Shown: positions 20,116 through 29,895, numbered from the stretch's first letter. The stretch is 39,308 bases of DNA from Oxalobacteraceae bacterium (GCA_947464955.1 CANHZI010000019.1:1-39308), one strand, 5' to 3'. A program made the numbers and translations. The notes: generated by a model from the sequence alone, not told the origin.

Positions 20116-21418
20116 CAAACCTCAATCGAAGAAAAACCACCAGCCACCTCCTGGTGGTTTTTCTACATCCACTAGCGGCAATAAGAAAAAAATTACGATA
20201 TTTGTCGCCGCTATCATCATTACGCTACTTGCATTTCTCGTCTTCAATTCGTTCACACCGACGAATGAACCAAGCACAGCAATAGTAAACAATGACAGAA
20301 CCACGAAGAGTGCAGAATTTCTAAGCATGCCGGCAGGGTCCGGCGTAATCGATGCAAAAACTGCGTCCGAAAGAGAACAACAAAAAAAACAGTTACAAAT
20401 GCGTTTCGATGAGGTGAGCAAAACTTTTTGCAGCTATCGCGAAAGCACCAAATACCCCAATTCATCGCGACCAATTTCACAGCATCCTGATCAGGTTTAC
20501 CCGAATCAGCCAATTAAAGAAACCCATCCCATGCGTAACAGCCATGGTGGGACTGACAAGAATATTCAAATTCAAACAAGCCAATCTCGCGTCTATCTTT
20601 CCTCCAAAGAATCTGTAGATTTGAGTTTGCGTGCACTCGATGCGAGTGGCAATAGCTTGCCCCTCATCGTAGAGGGTGCCGCTGCGCGTGGCTTAAGGTT
20701 CGGCGATAGTCGCCCCGCTCCTCAGGTCGCCATTAAACTCGCGGATGATGGCAAAGATAGCGATCAAGTTGCCGGCGATGGTATTTCCAGCGCACGGCTA
20801 ACGCCTGGCGCAAGTCCATTTGCCAATTTTGATGGCACCATCAGGATAGAAGTCAATTACAGTGTCAATGGCAGCCGTGGCATGCTCTATTTCGATGTCA
20901 TCTACACGCCTGAAGTCCCTGCCGTTTGGACCGGCAAGGTCAGAGAGACAGTAGAGAATGGTGACCTCAAATTTTTCCTACCTGTATCTGTGAAAGTCGC
21001 TGGGCGCTATCTGGTCAGTGCCCGTGTCGACGATGCAAAAGGCAAGCCTTTCGCCTATCTCAGCTTCAATGATCTGCTTGCCGTTGGCAATGCCGAAATC
21101 CCACTCAATGTTGCAGGTAAATTGCTACGCGATGGTGAAGCGAGCTTCCCTTTGAGCTTACGTGACATCGACGCCTATCTACTCAAGGAAAATGTTGACC
21201 CCGATCGGGCCCTCATGGCACGCCTAGAAGGTCAACAACACGTCAGCAAATCCTATTCACTCAAGGTGTTTTCAGATGCTGAATGGGAAAGTGAAGAGCG
21301 CAGCCGCTATTTGAAAGAGTTCAGCAAAGACCTAGAGCAAGCACGCACTGCTCTCACCTCGATCGATCCCGGCTTAGCGCGCACAGCCAAAATTCAAGAC
21401 CCCTGTAGTAACCCTTAA
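20105..21418 (+). CDS. Membrane-anchored periplasmic protein, possibly choice-of-anchor-X/Ig-like
   Basis: Overlaps upstream stop; short basic N-terminus, TM (ITIFVAAIIITLLAFLVF), beta-rich region with VAIKLADDGKDSDQVAGDGISSA. Confidence 0.65.
   Translation: MRSNKPQSKKNHQPPPGGFSTSTSGNKKKITIFVAAIIITLLAFLVFNSFTPTNEPSTAIVNNDRTTKSAEFLSMPAGSGVIDAKTASEREQQKKQLQMRFDEVSKTFCSYRESTKYPNSSRPISQHPDQVYPNQPIKETHPMRNSHGGTDKNIQIQTSQSRVYLSSKESVDLSLRALDASGNSLPLIVEGAAARGLRFGDSRPAPQVAIKLADDGKDSDQVAGDGISSARLTPGASPFANFDGTIRIEVNYSVNGSRGMLYFDVIYTPEVPAVWTGKVRETVENGDLKFFLPVSVKVAGRYLVSARVDDAKGKPFAYLSFNDLLAVGNAEIPLNVAGKLLRDGEASFPLSLRDIDAYLLKENVDPDRALMARLEGQQHVSKSYSLKVFSDAEWESEERSRYLKEFSKDLEQARTALTSIDPGLARTAKIQDPCSNP
20132..20162 (+). 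terminator. Intrinsic-terminator-like hairpin located inside the 5' end of ORF 20105-21418
   Basis: Perfect 12-bp inverted repeat AAAAACCACCAG / CTGGTGGTTTTT, 7-nt loop, followed by CT. Confidence 0.75.
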
Positions 21419-21618
21419 GCGTCGATTCGAAGTTTGTCTGCACGCAAAAAGCGATGAGAGGCTAAGAATTCTCTGCGTAAATTGCCTTGTGTTCGATCCA
21501 ATATGGTCGATTGTGTAGGCACTTACATGCGAGTATCATCACTAAGTCCACCGACACGCTGTTAAAACTACGGCACTCCAACCGCAGCGAACCGCACCCA
21601 GAGAATTGAGAACACAAG

Positions 21619-22284
21619 ATGCCTTTACACCACTTTGTCTACCATCGCCCTCGCCTGACGGCTGCGATCGTTGCAGGATTGGGTTTGGGTCTTTTTATTC
21701 CGGGCGAGTACACCGCTGTCACCCGCGGACTTCTGGCGTGGACGACAGGGATTTGGATTTATCTCGCATTAATGGCATGGCTAATGACAACAGCAAATCA
21801 TGCTCGCGTTTGTGAAATTGCCCGCCAAGAGGACCGTAGCAGTGTGATGGTCTTGTTTCTGATGTCGATCGGTGCCATTGCTAGTATCATCGCCATCATC
21901 TGGGAACTCACCTTACCCTCCCAAGCAAACTCACCATTAAGACTGGCGCATTACGCGTTGACGGCGGCTACCATCATCGGCTCTTGGTGTTTTGTGGCCG
22001 TCCTATTCACCTTTCACTATGCACGCCTCTATTACACTGCGGGCGATCATCCAACACCACTTGGCTTTCCTGACCAAGAATTGCAGCCGAACTATTGGGA
22101 TTTCCTGTACTTCTCATTCACGATCGCGGTCGCTGCGCAAACCTCAGACATCGTCATCCGCTCGCGCCGCATGCGAAAGACCGTGTTAGCACAAGCGGTT
22201 CTGAGTTTCTTTTTCAATCTCGCGATTATCGGTTTCTCGATCAATATTGCAGCTAGCATAGTTCAACTTTCATCCTCGCATTAA
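21619..22284 (+). CDS. DUF1345 family membrane protein
   Basis: 221 aa, multiple TM helices, FHYARLYYT and YWDFLYFSFTIAVAAQTSDIVIRSRRMRKTVLAQAVLSFFFNLAII typical of DUF1345. Confidence 0.85.
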   Translation: MPLHHFVYHRPRLTAAIVAGLGLGLFIPGEYTAVTRGLLAWTTGIWIYLALMAWLMTTANHARVCEIARQEDRSSVMVLFLMSIGAIASIIAIIWELTLPSQANSPLRLAHYALTAATIIGSWCFVAVLFTFHYARLYYTAGDHPTPLGFPDQELQPNYWDFLYFSFTIAVAAQTSDIVIRSRRMRKTVLAQAVLSFFFNLAIIGFSINIAASIVQLSSSH

Positions 22285-22289
22285 GAAAA

Positions 22290-22309
22290 AAGCCCCAGGA
22301 ACGGGGCTT
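22290..22309 (-). terminator. Rho-independent terminator for the DUF4139 gene
   Basis: AAGCCCC-AGGAAC-GGGGCTT; on the minus strand followed by a T-run (GGGGCTTTTTTCTT). Confidence 0.8.
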
Positions 22310-22332
22310 GAATTGTGAAATAAATCAAAGGA

Positions 22333-23805
22333 CTAATAGCGTATCTGCGCTCTATACACCAATTTAGTCGATCCTTCCGCAGGCACCTGCACCTTCCATA
22401 CTGCGGTATTGCTACTTCCTTTGGTATACGGGTGACTGCTATTTTGGATTTGCCAATCTGCAGGAATCGGCTCTTGCACAGTAACCGTGACCGCTTCTTT
22501 CTTCGCATTTTTCAGCTCAAACTCATAGGCACTCTCAAATATATAGTTATACTTTGAATTGCCTGCGATTTTTTTAAAGTCGGTCTGTTTCTTATCAGCG
22601 GTGATATCAAAAGCATCGCCAAGCTTTAAACGTATCTTCTCGTTCTTCGGTGTGTGATCAATTTGATCTTCACCAATGAACTGCGCACTACCTGTACTAT
22701 CTTTTTTGTAAACTCGCACTACGCCCTTCGGCAAAGCCATCCCCAGTTGGCTACTTTCTTTATTATCGAATTCCAAGAAAGTCCCCACTTTTAGTTTTTG
22801 ACCTAGATCACCGGCAGCGCCTTGATAATAATAATCAGCGCCGCGCAACAAATATTCTTTACGGGCCGGTACATTACTCGCACCGAGCAGGGAAACCTGC
22901 TTAGTTTGATTTTCAGCGATCGTCGTTGGTCTACCTAAAGTGTAAAGATGATATTCAAACAAAGACTCGGTCGTCATTTCACGCGCTTTCGCTGCTGGCG
23001 GAGCTGCCATTGGCATCGCACTTCCAGTGACCGTAATAAACTGATTGCGGACTTGATTCACATCGCCCGCAACCAACTGTAACTTGGCATTCTTGTAGCT
23101 CGCTCCGCTCGTATTGGTTAAGGTTACCCATGCTGAAATATCAAGTTTGTCTTCGGCCGGATTGAGCTCCAAGACGTAGTCGGCCTTCCAAGCTAAGCCA
23201 CCTGTCAAATAACTTAATTCCACATCTTGTGCAGCACTTTGCGTATTATCTAAAGCCATCATCAAGGTTGGACGGTCACGCAAATTGTTCGGCACACTGT
23301 TGTAGACGATGCGCGCTGGCAAACCTGTCTCAATACGATTGCCTATCTTCAGCACCACCCCTTCATTAGCGGACAAGACCTCGGCAACTTCACTGGTTTC
23401 TGCACCTGTCGCTGGATTAGTCCGAATCACATTGACCGTTTGCCCAACAAATTTCTCTAACATTTTCTGCGGCGTAAGCAATTCGAAGTTGAAATTTTGT
23501 TCGAGCACGGACAGGCTACCTGGAGATGAAATGCTACGCAGCAGCGCTGTCTCTGGACGCATATTGGCGCTCACATCTCTGAAGGCCAAATTCACCGGAC
23601 CACGTTTCATGGTAAAACGCCGCACGTCTTTGACCAAAGCTAAATTCTCGTTATAGATCGTTACAGCGACTTCTTTTTGATCAGCGAGAGTAGTCCTTTG
23701 CTCCGCGTCTTGCGCCATAGCGGCGGCACTCAGTGAAAGACAAACTAAAATAAAGCCGGAATTTCGTAACATGGCAAACCTCCAGAAATGAGATAAAGAG
23801 AACAA
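22333..23805 (-). CDS. DUF4139 domain-containing exported protein
   Basis: KEVAVTIYNENLALVKDVRRFTMKRGPVNLAFRDVSANMRPETALLRS and C-terminal DUF4139-like beta region. Likely start at the downstream Met (MLRNSGFILVC). Confidence 0.85.
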   Translation of the reverse strand: MFSLSHFWRFAMLRNSGFILVCLSLSAAAMAQDAEQRTTLADQKEVAVTIYNENLALVKDVRRFTMKRGPVNLAFRDVSANMRPETALLRSISSPGSLSVLEQNFNFELLTPQKMLEKFVGQTVNVIRTNPATGAETSEVAEVLSANEGVVLKIGNRIETGLPARIVYNSVPNNLRDRPTLMMALDNTQSAAQDVELSYLTGGLAWKADYVLELNPAEDKLDISAWVTLTNTSGASYKNAKLQLVAGDVNQVRNQFITVTGSAMPMAAPPAAKAREMTTESLFEYHLYTLGRPTTIAENQTKQVSLLGASNVPARKEYLLRGADYYYQGAAGDLGQKLKVGTFLEFDNKESSQLGMALPKGVVRVYKKDSTGSAQFIGEDQIDHTPKNEKIRLKLGDAFDITADKKQTDFKKIAGNSKYNYIFESAYEFELKNAKKEAVTVTVQEPIPADWQIQNSSHPYTKGSSNTAVWKVQVPAEGSTKLVYRAQIRY

Positions 23806-23826
23806 CGCACGAGGTATGCCGAGCGC

Positions 23827-24381
23827 TTACATCAAATAGTAAAGAAGCTGAGCCATCATGGCGGCCAACCCACGCTCCAGCAACTGCAAAATAATAAAGG
23901 CGACCAGAACCGAGAAGTCAAAACCACCAATCGGAGGAATTACGCGACGAATCGGTGACAAGAATGGCTGATTGAGAGCCCTGACCAAGGGTGCGAGTGG
24001 CGCGTGTGGATTAACAAAACTAAAGATCACTTCTAATATGAGTAAGCCCATCAAACCATAAATAGCCCATTGCAGTAACTTATACACTGATAGTACCAAC
24101 AACAGGCTGATATCGAAGCGATTACTGATCAAGGACAAAAGCGCACTCGCCAATAAGGCGACTAACCAAGCTGCGATCAGACTCGCCCAATCAAGGCCTA
24201 ATAGCCCTGGAACTAGACGTCGAATCGGCTTCACGATCCAATCAGTCAGTTGAAAAATTGAGTTAGCAAACGACATCGGTGGACGAACTCGGAGTGCCTG
24301 CATCCAAAAACGTAACAGCAGAAATCCTGCCAACACACCGGCTACCGCATTGATAATCAAGCTGAACATCTCGTACAACAT
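23827..24381 (-). CDS. YggT family membrane protein
   Basis: Two repeats of the YggT fold: FLLLRFWMQALRV...PIRRLVPGLLGLDWASLIAAWL and PFLSPIRRVIPPIGGFDFSVLVAFIILQLLE. Confidence 0.9.
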   Translation of the reverse strand: MLYEMFSLIINAVAGVLAGFLLLRFWMQALRVRPPMSFANSIFQLTDWIVKPIRRLVPGLLGLDWASLIAAWLVALLASALLSLISNRFDISLLLVLSVYKLLQWAIYGLMGLLILEVIFSFVNPHAPLAPLVRALNQPFLSPIRRVIPPIGGFDFSVLVAFIILQLLERGLAAMMAQLLYYLM

Positions 24382-24401
24382 AGGCGAATCCTCAAAAAAA
24401 A

Positions 24402-24430
24402 ACCCACTGGGTGATTAACACACAGTGGGT
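24402..24430 (-). terminator. Terminator for the H1-like gene
   Basis: ACCCACTG / CAGTGGGT inverted repeat; on the minus strand followed by TTTTTTTTT. Confidence 0.75.
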
Positions 24431-24468
24431 ATTGTGCCTGAATAAAACCAGGCGTCCAAGTAAGAATA

Positions 24469-25182
24469 TTACGCTGGACGAGTACCAGTTGGGAACGGCC
24501 AAGCTGCTGTTGGGCTGACCACCGTCTTTGCATCTGGTGTCGCTGGCTTAGCTGCTGCTACTGGTGCAGCTGGTTTAGCTGCTGCTTTTTTTGCTGCTGG
24601 TTTTTTCGCTGCTGGTTTAGCTGCGGCCTTTTTTGCGGCTGGCTTAGCCGCCGCTTTTTTTGCTGCTGGCTTCGCTGCTGGTTTAGCTGCTGCTTTTTTC
24701 GCTGCTGGCTTTGCCGCTGGCTTAGCTGCTGCTTTTTTCGCTGCTGGCTTAGCTGCTGCCTTTTTCGCTGCTGGCTTAGCTGCTGGCTTAGCTGCTGCTT
24801 TTTTTGCTGCTGGCTTAGCTGCTGCTTTTTTCGCTACTGGCTTAGCTGCTGCTTTCTTAGCTGCTGGTTTTGCTGCTGGCTTAGCTGCTGCTTTTTTTGC
24901 CGCTGGCTTAGCTGCTGCTTTTTTAGCTGCTGGTTTTGCTGCTGGCTTAGCTGCTGCTTTTTTCGCTACTGGCTTAGCTGCTGGTTTAGCTGCTGCTTTT
25001 TTAGCTGCTGGCTTAGCTGCTGGTTTAGCTGCTGCTTTCTTAGCTGCTGGTTTTGCTGCAGGTTTAGCTGCTGCTTTCTTCGCTGCTGGTTTTGCTGCAG
25101 GTTTAGCTGCTGCTTTCTTGGCCGCTGGTTTCGCTGCCGGCTTTGCCGCAGCTACTTTCTTGGCTTCTGGTGCTGTTGCCAT
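24469..25182 (-). CDS. Histone H1-like Ala/Lys/Pro-rich repeat protein
   Basis: Entire protein consists of AAKPAAKKAAAKPAAKP-type repeats; starts MATAPEAKKVAAAKPAAKP with good RBS (gaaggag). Confidence 0.88.
   Translation of the reverse strand: MATAPEAKKVAAAKPAAKPAAKKAAAKPAAKPAAKKAAAKPAAKPAAKKAAAKPAAKPAAKKAAAKPAAKPVAKKAAAKPAAKPAAKKAAAKPAAKKAAAKPAAKPAAKKAAAKPVAKKAAAKPAAKKAAAKPAAKPAAKKAAAKPAAKKAAAKPAAKPAAKKAAAKPAAKPAAKKAAAKPAAKKAAAKPAAKKPAAKKAAAKPAAPVAAAKPATPDAKTVVSPTAAWPFPTGTRPA
24540..25150 (-). repeat. Tandem coding repeats of the AAKP/AAKKA units
   Basis: Repeated GCTGCTGGCTTAGCTGCTGCTTTTTT-like units on the + strand, in multiples of 3. Confidence 0.85.
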
Positions 25183-25502
25183 TTTGTTTCTCCTTCACGT
25201 TAGTCGGAAAAAAATCAGATTAAAGTTAAAATCCGCTCGAATTCAAGTAAGCGGATTATTCATCGGCACAAACATGACGTCTGGTTGCGCTAATGAATTT
25301 GGCACCAACAGCAACGAAAGATGCTCACTTTCGCTACTATCAAATGGCTATGTCGTTTGTCCCTTATTCTTATTTACTACGAACAGACCTTAACGATTAA
25401 TGACAACAGCCAAAAACACGCTATTTATATAGACTGCTATAAACAACGCTGGAATTCTTTCACATGTCTACCAGTGTAGACGCAGATATAGAAAACACAA
25501 AT

Positions 25503-25532
25503 GCGCGAGACCCAGCCTCGCCGGGTTCGCGC
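25503..25532. other. GC-rich hairpin downstream of nrdB
   Basis: GCGCGAgACCC ... GGGTTCGCGC imperfect inverted repeat in the nrdB/H1-like intergenic region. Confidence 0.5.
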
Positions 25533-25663
25533 TTTAAATTTAGCAATTCGAATGAGTCAATCAAGTTCATTCAGTTTTGTGAAGCCTTTCTTGTTCAAGC
25601 ACCGCGTTTCGCTTTTTCAATCGCTTTGCGATTTCAGTCCTGAACATCTTCGACTACAAAAAT

Positions 25664-26851
25664 TTATTCCCAATTGAGTGCACCACCTGTTTGATATTCG
25701 ATGACACGGGTCTCAAAGAAGTTTCGCTCTTTTTTCAGATCGATCATTTCGCTCATCCACGGGAACGGATTTTCTTCTTGTGGGAACAAAACGTCAAGTC
25801 CAATTTGTTGTGCGCGACGATTTGCGATGAATCGTAAATAGCCTTTGAACATTGGGGCATTCAAGCCGAGCACTCCTCGCGGCATTGTATCCTCTGCGTA
25901 ACGATATTCCAACTCCACCGCACGCAAAAACAACGATTTAATCTCTTCACGGAATGCAGCTGTCCACAAATGTGGGTTCTCCATTTTGATTGTGTTGATC
26001 AAATCGATTCCGAAATTGCAGTGCATCGATTCATCACGCAAGATGTACTGGTATTGTTCCGCAGCACCCATCATTTTATTTTGACGACCGAGCGCAAGAA
26101 TCTGCGTGAAGCCAACATAGAAGAAAAGACCTTCCATCAAACACGCAAAAACGATCAAGGAGCGCAACAGTGTTTGGTCCGCTTCGGTAGTGCCTGTCTT
26201 GAATTCTGGGTTAGTCAACACGTCGATGAATGGAATCAAGAACTGATCTTTATCGCGAATCGATTCAACTTCATTGTAAGCATTAAAGATCTCTGCCTCA
26301 TCCAAGCCAAGCGACTCAACGATGTACTGGTATGCATGCGTGTGGATCGCTTCTTCAAACGCTTGACGCAATAAATACTGACGACATTCAGGCGCAGTGA
26401 TGTGACGATAGGTGCCGAGCACAATATTATTTGCTGCCAAAGAATCTGCAGTAACGAAGAATCCGAGATTACGTTTTACCAAACGACGCTCATCTTCACT
26501 CAAGCCATTTGGGTTTTTCCAGAGCTCGATATCGCGCTGCATATTAATTTCTTGCGGCATCCAATGGTTTGCGCAACCTGCCAAATATTTATCCCATGCC
26601 CATTTATATTTGAACGGCACGAGCTGATTAACGTCTGTCTGTCCATTGATAATGCGCTTGTCCGCTGCGTTCACGCGACGAGCCACGTCCTCTGCAGAAA
26701 CCGTCACTGGCTTAGTAACCAAGGCTGGATTCAAGGCCACGTCTTGCGTTTGCATACGTGTTTGAAATTGATCGAAAGCAGTTGGAGCTGCAGGTGGAGC
26801 TTGGCGCGGCGCTGGTGCCGCTGGCGCTACTTCATCATCCCAAGAGAGCAT
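25664..26851 (-). CDS. nrdB: Ribonucleoside-diphosphate reductase, beta subunit (class Ia)
   Basis: [68 protein letters not shown] diiron ligand motifs. Confidence 0.96.
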   Translation of the reverse strand: MLSWDDEVAPAAPAPRQAPPAAPTAFDQFQTRMQTQDVALNPALVTKPVTVSAEDVARRVNAADKRIINGQTDVNQLVPFKYKWAWDKYLAGCANHWMPQEINMQRDIELWKNPNGLSEDERRLVKRNLGFFVTADSLAANNIVLGTYRHITAPECRQYLLRQAFEEAIHTHAYQYIVESLGLDEAEIFNAYNEVESIRDKDQFLIPFIDVLTNPEFKTGTTEADQTLLRSLIVFACLMEGLFFYVGFTQILALGRQNKMMGAAEQYQYILRDESMHCNFGIDLINTIKMENPHLWTAAFREEIKSLFLRAVELEYRYAEDTMPRGVLGLNAPMFKGYLRFIANRRAQQIGLDVLFPQEENPFPWMSEMIDLKKERNFFETRVIEYQTGGALNWE

Positions 26852-26871
26852 GTGAGTTCCTTTTGTACACA

Positions 26872-26890
26872 GCCGACTTTTGAAGTCGGC
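26872..26890. other. Perfect hairpin in the nrdA-nrdB intergenic region
   Basis: GCCGACTT-TTG-AAGTCGGC, about 20 nt upstream of the nrdB start. Confidence 0.7.
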
Positions 26891-26973
26891 GGGTTTTGTT
26901 AAATATTCTTAAATTGTCTGCGACAGGAAAAAGAAAGCTTTGCGACACATCAAGCCGCAAAGCATTTCCTCTT

Positions 26974-29895
26974 TTATTGACAAGCTTCGCACTCTTCGAA
27001 GCCAGGGTCGCCAGGACGCAAGTAGCATGCTGCGCCTTCTGCTTCAACCGCAGGCAAAGCTGCTACATCAGTGGAGGCTGCAGTGTAACCGCCTGAACCA
27101 CCATCAACAGCTACCGCATTCAAAGAACCAGTCTTCGTAGTTGATTTCTCTGTATGCGTTGCACCGATTGTGCGCAAGTAGTAAGTCGTTTTCAGGCCGC
27201 GCAACCACGCCAATTTGTAAGTTTCGTCCAACTTCTTACCAGAAGCGCCCGCCATGTAGATGTTCAAAGACTGTGCTTGGTCAATCCATTTTTGACGACG
27301 GGAAGCCGCTTCCACCAACCATGTTGGGCTGATTTCGAAGGCTGTCGCGTAGAGTTGACGCAGATCTTCTGGAATGCGATCGATCTTCGCCAAGCTACCG
27401 TCAAAGTATTTCAAGTCAGAGATCATGACGTCATCCCACAAGCCTCGCTCTTTCAAGTCACGCACCAAGTGTTCATTGATCTCAGTGAATTCACCGGACA
27501 AGTTCGACTTCACGTACAGATTTTGGTAAGTTGGCTCGATACAAGCAGCAACACCAATAATATTAGAGATTGTCGCTGTTGGTGCAATCGCCACGCAGTT
27601 AGAATTACGCATACCGTATTGTTTGATGCGGTCACGAACGATGGACCAATCCATCGTTTCAGAGGAGTCCACTTCCAAGTAGCCGCCACGTTCTTGCGCC
27701 AACAATTTCACAGAATCTTGTGGCAGGATGCCGCGATCCCACAAGGAACCTGTGTAAGAACTATAACGACCACGTTCTTGCGCCAATTCTGTCGAAGCTA
27801 AGTAAGCGTAATAGCACACTGCTTCCATCGATGTATCAGCAAAGTTCACCGCGTCTTGGCTCGCATATGGAATACGCATCATGTGCAAACAGTCTTGGAA
27901 GCCCATGATACCCAAACCGACTGGACGGTGACGCAAGTTAGAATCACGCGCTTTCTTCACAGCGTAGTAGTTGATATCGATGACGTTATCCAACATACGC
28001 ATTGCTGTCGTGATCGTACGCTTGAGCTTTTCGTGATCAAGTTTGCCATCTTTCATGTGCGCTGGCATGTTCACAGAACCCAAATTACATACGGCGATTT
28101 CGCTGTCATTGGTGTTCAAGGTAATTTCTGTACACAAGTTGGAGCTATGTACGACACCAACATGCTGTTGTGGAGAACGGATGTTGCATGGATCTTTAAA
28201 TGTGATCCAAGGATGGCCAGTTTCGAACAACATCGACAACATCTTGCGCCACAAGTCGAGCGCAGCGACTTTTTTAGACAACTTAATCTCGCCACGTGCC
28301 GCTTTCTCTTCGTAGGCAGTGTAAGCATCTTCAAACGCTTTACCGAATTTATCATGCAAATCTGGCACGTCAGAAGGAGAGAACAAAGTCCAATCACCCT
28401 TCTCCATCACGCGTTTCATGAACAAATCTGGAATCCAGTTCGACGTATTCATATCATGCGTACGGCGACGGTCGTCACCGGTGTTCTTACGCAATTCCAA
28501 GAATTCTTCCACGTCCATGTGCCAAGTTTCGAGGTAAGCACAGACTGCACCTTTACGTTTACCGCCTTGATTGACCGCAACTGCAGTGTCGTTGACCACT
28601 TTTAAGAATGGAACCACACCTTGTGACTTACCGTTTGTGCCTTTGATGTGCGCACCCAGGGAACGAACTGGTGTCCAGTCATTACCCAAACCACCTGCGT
28701 ATTTGGCCAACAACGCATTTTCTTTGATCGCTTCGTAGATACCGTCGAGATCATCAGCAACCGTCGTCAAATAGCAAGACGACAATTGTGAACGCTGTGT
28801 ACCACTATTAAATAGTGTAGGAGTCGAACTCATGAAGTCGAAAGTCGACAACAAGTTGTAGAACTCAATCGCACGTGCTTCGCGATCGATCTCGTTCAAG
28901 GCCAATCCCATCGCAACACGCATGTAGAAAGCCTGTGGCATTTCGATGCGAACGTCACGGATATGCAAGAAATAGCGGTCATATAAAGTTTGCAGACCGA
29001 GGTAACCGAACTGCAAATCACGATCACTGACGATGGCGTTAGCCAATTTCTTCAAATCGAATTGTCCCAGCTTTGCATCAAGCAAACCTGCTTCGATACC
29101 TTTTTTGACGAATTTAGGGAAGTATTCAACGTATTCTGTTGCCGCATCTTTTTGTGCCACTTCACGACCAAAGACTTCTTTACGTACCGTATGTAAGAGC
29201 AAACGTGCCGTCACTTGGCTGTACGCTGGTTCTTTTTCCATCATCGCACGTGCGGCCAAGATTGCAGATTTGTGCAATTCTTCGACAGGCACGCCGTCGT
29301 ACAAATTCTTTAAGGTTTCAATCAGAATCGCTTCTGCATCCACCAACTTTTCCAAACCAACACAAGCCGCATCGATCAGAGCTCGAACTTGGCTGACCTC
29401 TAATAATTGCGGACGACCGTCGACTACAACATGAATTTGTGGAACTACTGCACTTGGCTTACCAGCTGCTTGCGCTTCCAATTGCAAACGACGCTCTTCC
29501 ATGCGTTTCGCACGATACAACACATATGCGCGCGCCACATCGTGTTCGCCAGAACGCATCAAGGCCAATTCGACTTGGTCTTGAATATCTTCAATATGGA
29601 AAGTGCCGCCAGCTGGTTGGCGACGCATCAAAGCATTCACCACCGTTGAAGTTAACTGTTCAACCAATTCACGAATACGTGCGGAGGCAGCACCTTGCCC
29701 ACCATTCACAGCCAAGAAAGCCTTCGTTACAGCAATCGCGATCTTGGACGGTTCGAATCCAACTACCGCTCCGTTACGACGGATGATACGGTAATCATTG
29801 TAACTAGCGGTCGCCGCTGGAGTACTCGCCTCCAAGCTTGCATAGGCCGCGGAATCAAACGATTGAATAGGTGATGTTTCTATAGAAGAGTGCAT
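26974..29895 (-). CDS. nrdA: Ribonucleoside-diphosphate reductase, alpha subunit (class Ia, N-terminal ATP cone)
   Basis: ATP-cone RIIRRNGAVVGFEPSKIAIAVTKAF; SSCYLTTVADDLDGIYEAIKENALLAKYAGGLGNDWTPVR; NLCTEI; C-terminal CEACQ. Confidence 0.97.
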   Translation of the reverse strand: MHSSIETSPIQSFDSAAYASLEASTPAATASYNDYRIIRRNGAVVGFEPSKIAIAVTKAFLAVNGGQGAASARIRELVEQLTSTVVNALMRRQPAGGTFHIEDIQDQVELALMRSGEHDVARAYVLYRAKRMEERRLQLEAQAAGKPSAVVPQIHVVVDGRPQLLEVSQVRALIDAACVGLEKLVDAEAILIETLKNLYDGVPVEELHKSAILAARAMMEKEPAYSQVTARLLLHTVRKEVFGREVAQKDAATEYVEYFPKFVKKGIEAGLLDAKLGQFDLKKLANAIVSDRDLQFGYLGLQTLYDRYFLHIRDVRIEMPQAFYMRVAMGLALNEIDREARAIEFYNLLSTFDFMSSTPTLFNSGTQRSQLSSCYLTTVADDLDGIYEAIKENALLAKYAGGLGNDWTPVRSLGAHIKGTNGKSQGVVPFLKVVNDTAVAVNQGGKRKGAVCAYLETWHMDVEEFLELRKNTGDDRRRTHDMNTSNWIPDLFMKRVMEKGDWTLFSPSDVPDLHDKFGKAFEDAYTAYEEKAARGEIKLSKKVAALDLWRKMLSMLFETGHPWITFKDPCNIRSPQQHVGVVHSSNLCTEITLNTNDSEIAVCNLGSVNMPAHMKDGKLDHEKLKRTITTAMRMLDNVIDINYYAVKKARDSNLRHRPVGLGIMGFQDCLHMMRIPYASQDAVNFADTSMEAVCYYAYLASTELAQERGRYSSYTGSLWDRGILPQDSVKLLAQERGGYLEVDSSETMDWSIVRDRIKQYGMRNSNCVAIAPTATISNIIGVAACIEPTYQNLYVKSNLSGEFTEINEHLVRDLKERGLWDDVMISDLKYFDGSLAKIDRIPEDLRQLYATAFEISPTWLVEAASRRQKWIDQAQSLNIYMAGASGKKLDETYKLAWLRGLKTTYYLRTIGATHTEKSTTKTGSLNAVAVDGGSGGYTAASTDVAALPAVEAEGAACYLRPGDPGFEECEACQ

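Noticed and set aside
24540-25150. Dense short repeats resembling a CRISPR or satellite array
   Set aside because: They are in-frame AAKP coding repeats with no unique spacers.
26402-26902. Plus-strand 166-aa ORF opposite nrdB
   Set aside because: Antisense to nrdB, low-complexity unnatural composition, no motif.
27154-28605. Long plus-strand ORFs (215 and 249 aa) opposite nrdA
   Set aside because: Antisense to a strongly recognised conserved gene; no family features in their translations; shadow ORFs from codon bias.
29745-29770. GGTTCGAATCC, tRNA T-arm-like string
   Set aside because: Within nrdA coding sequence with no acceptor stem or anticodon arm around it.
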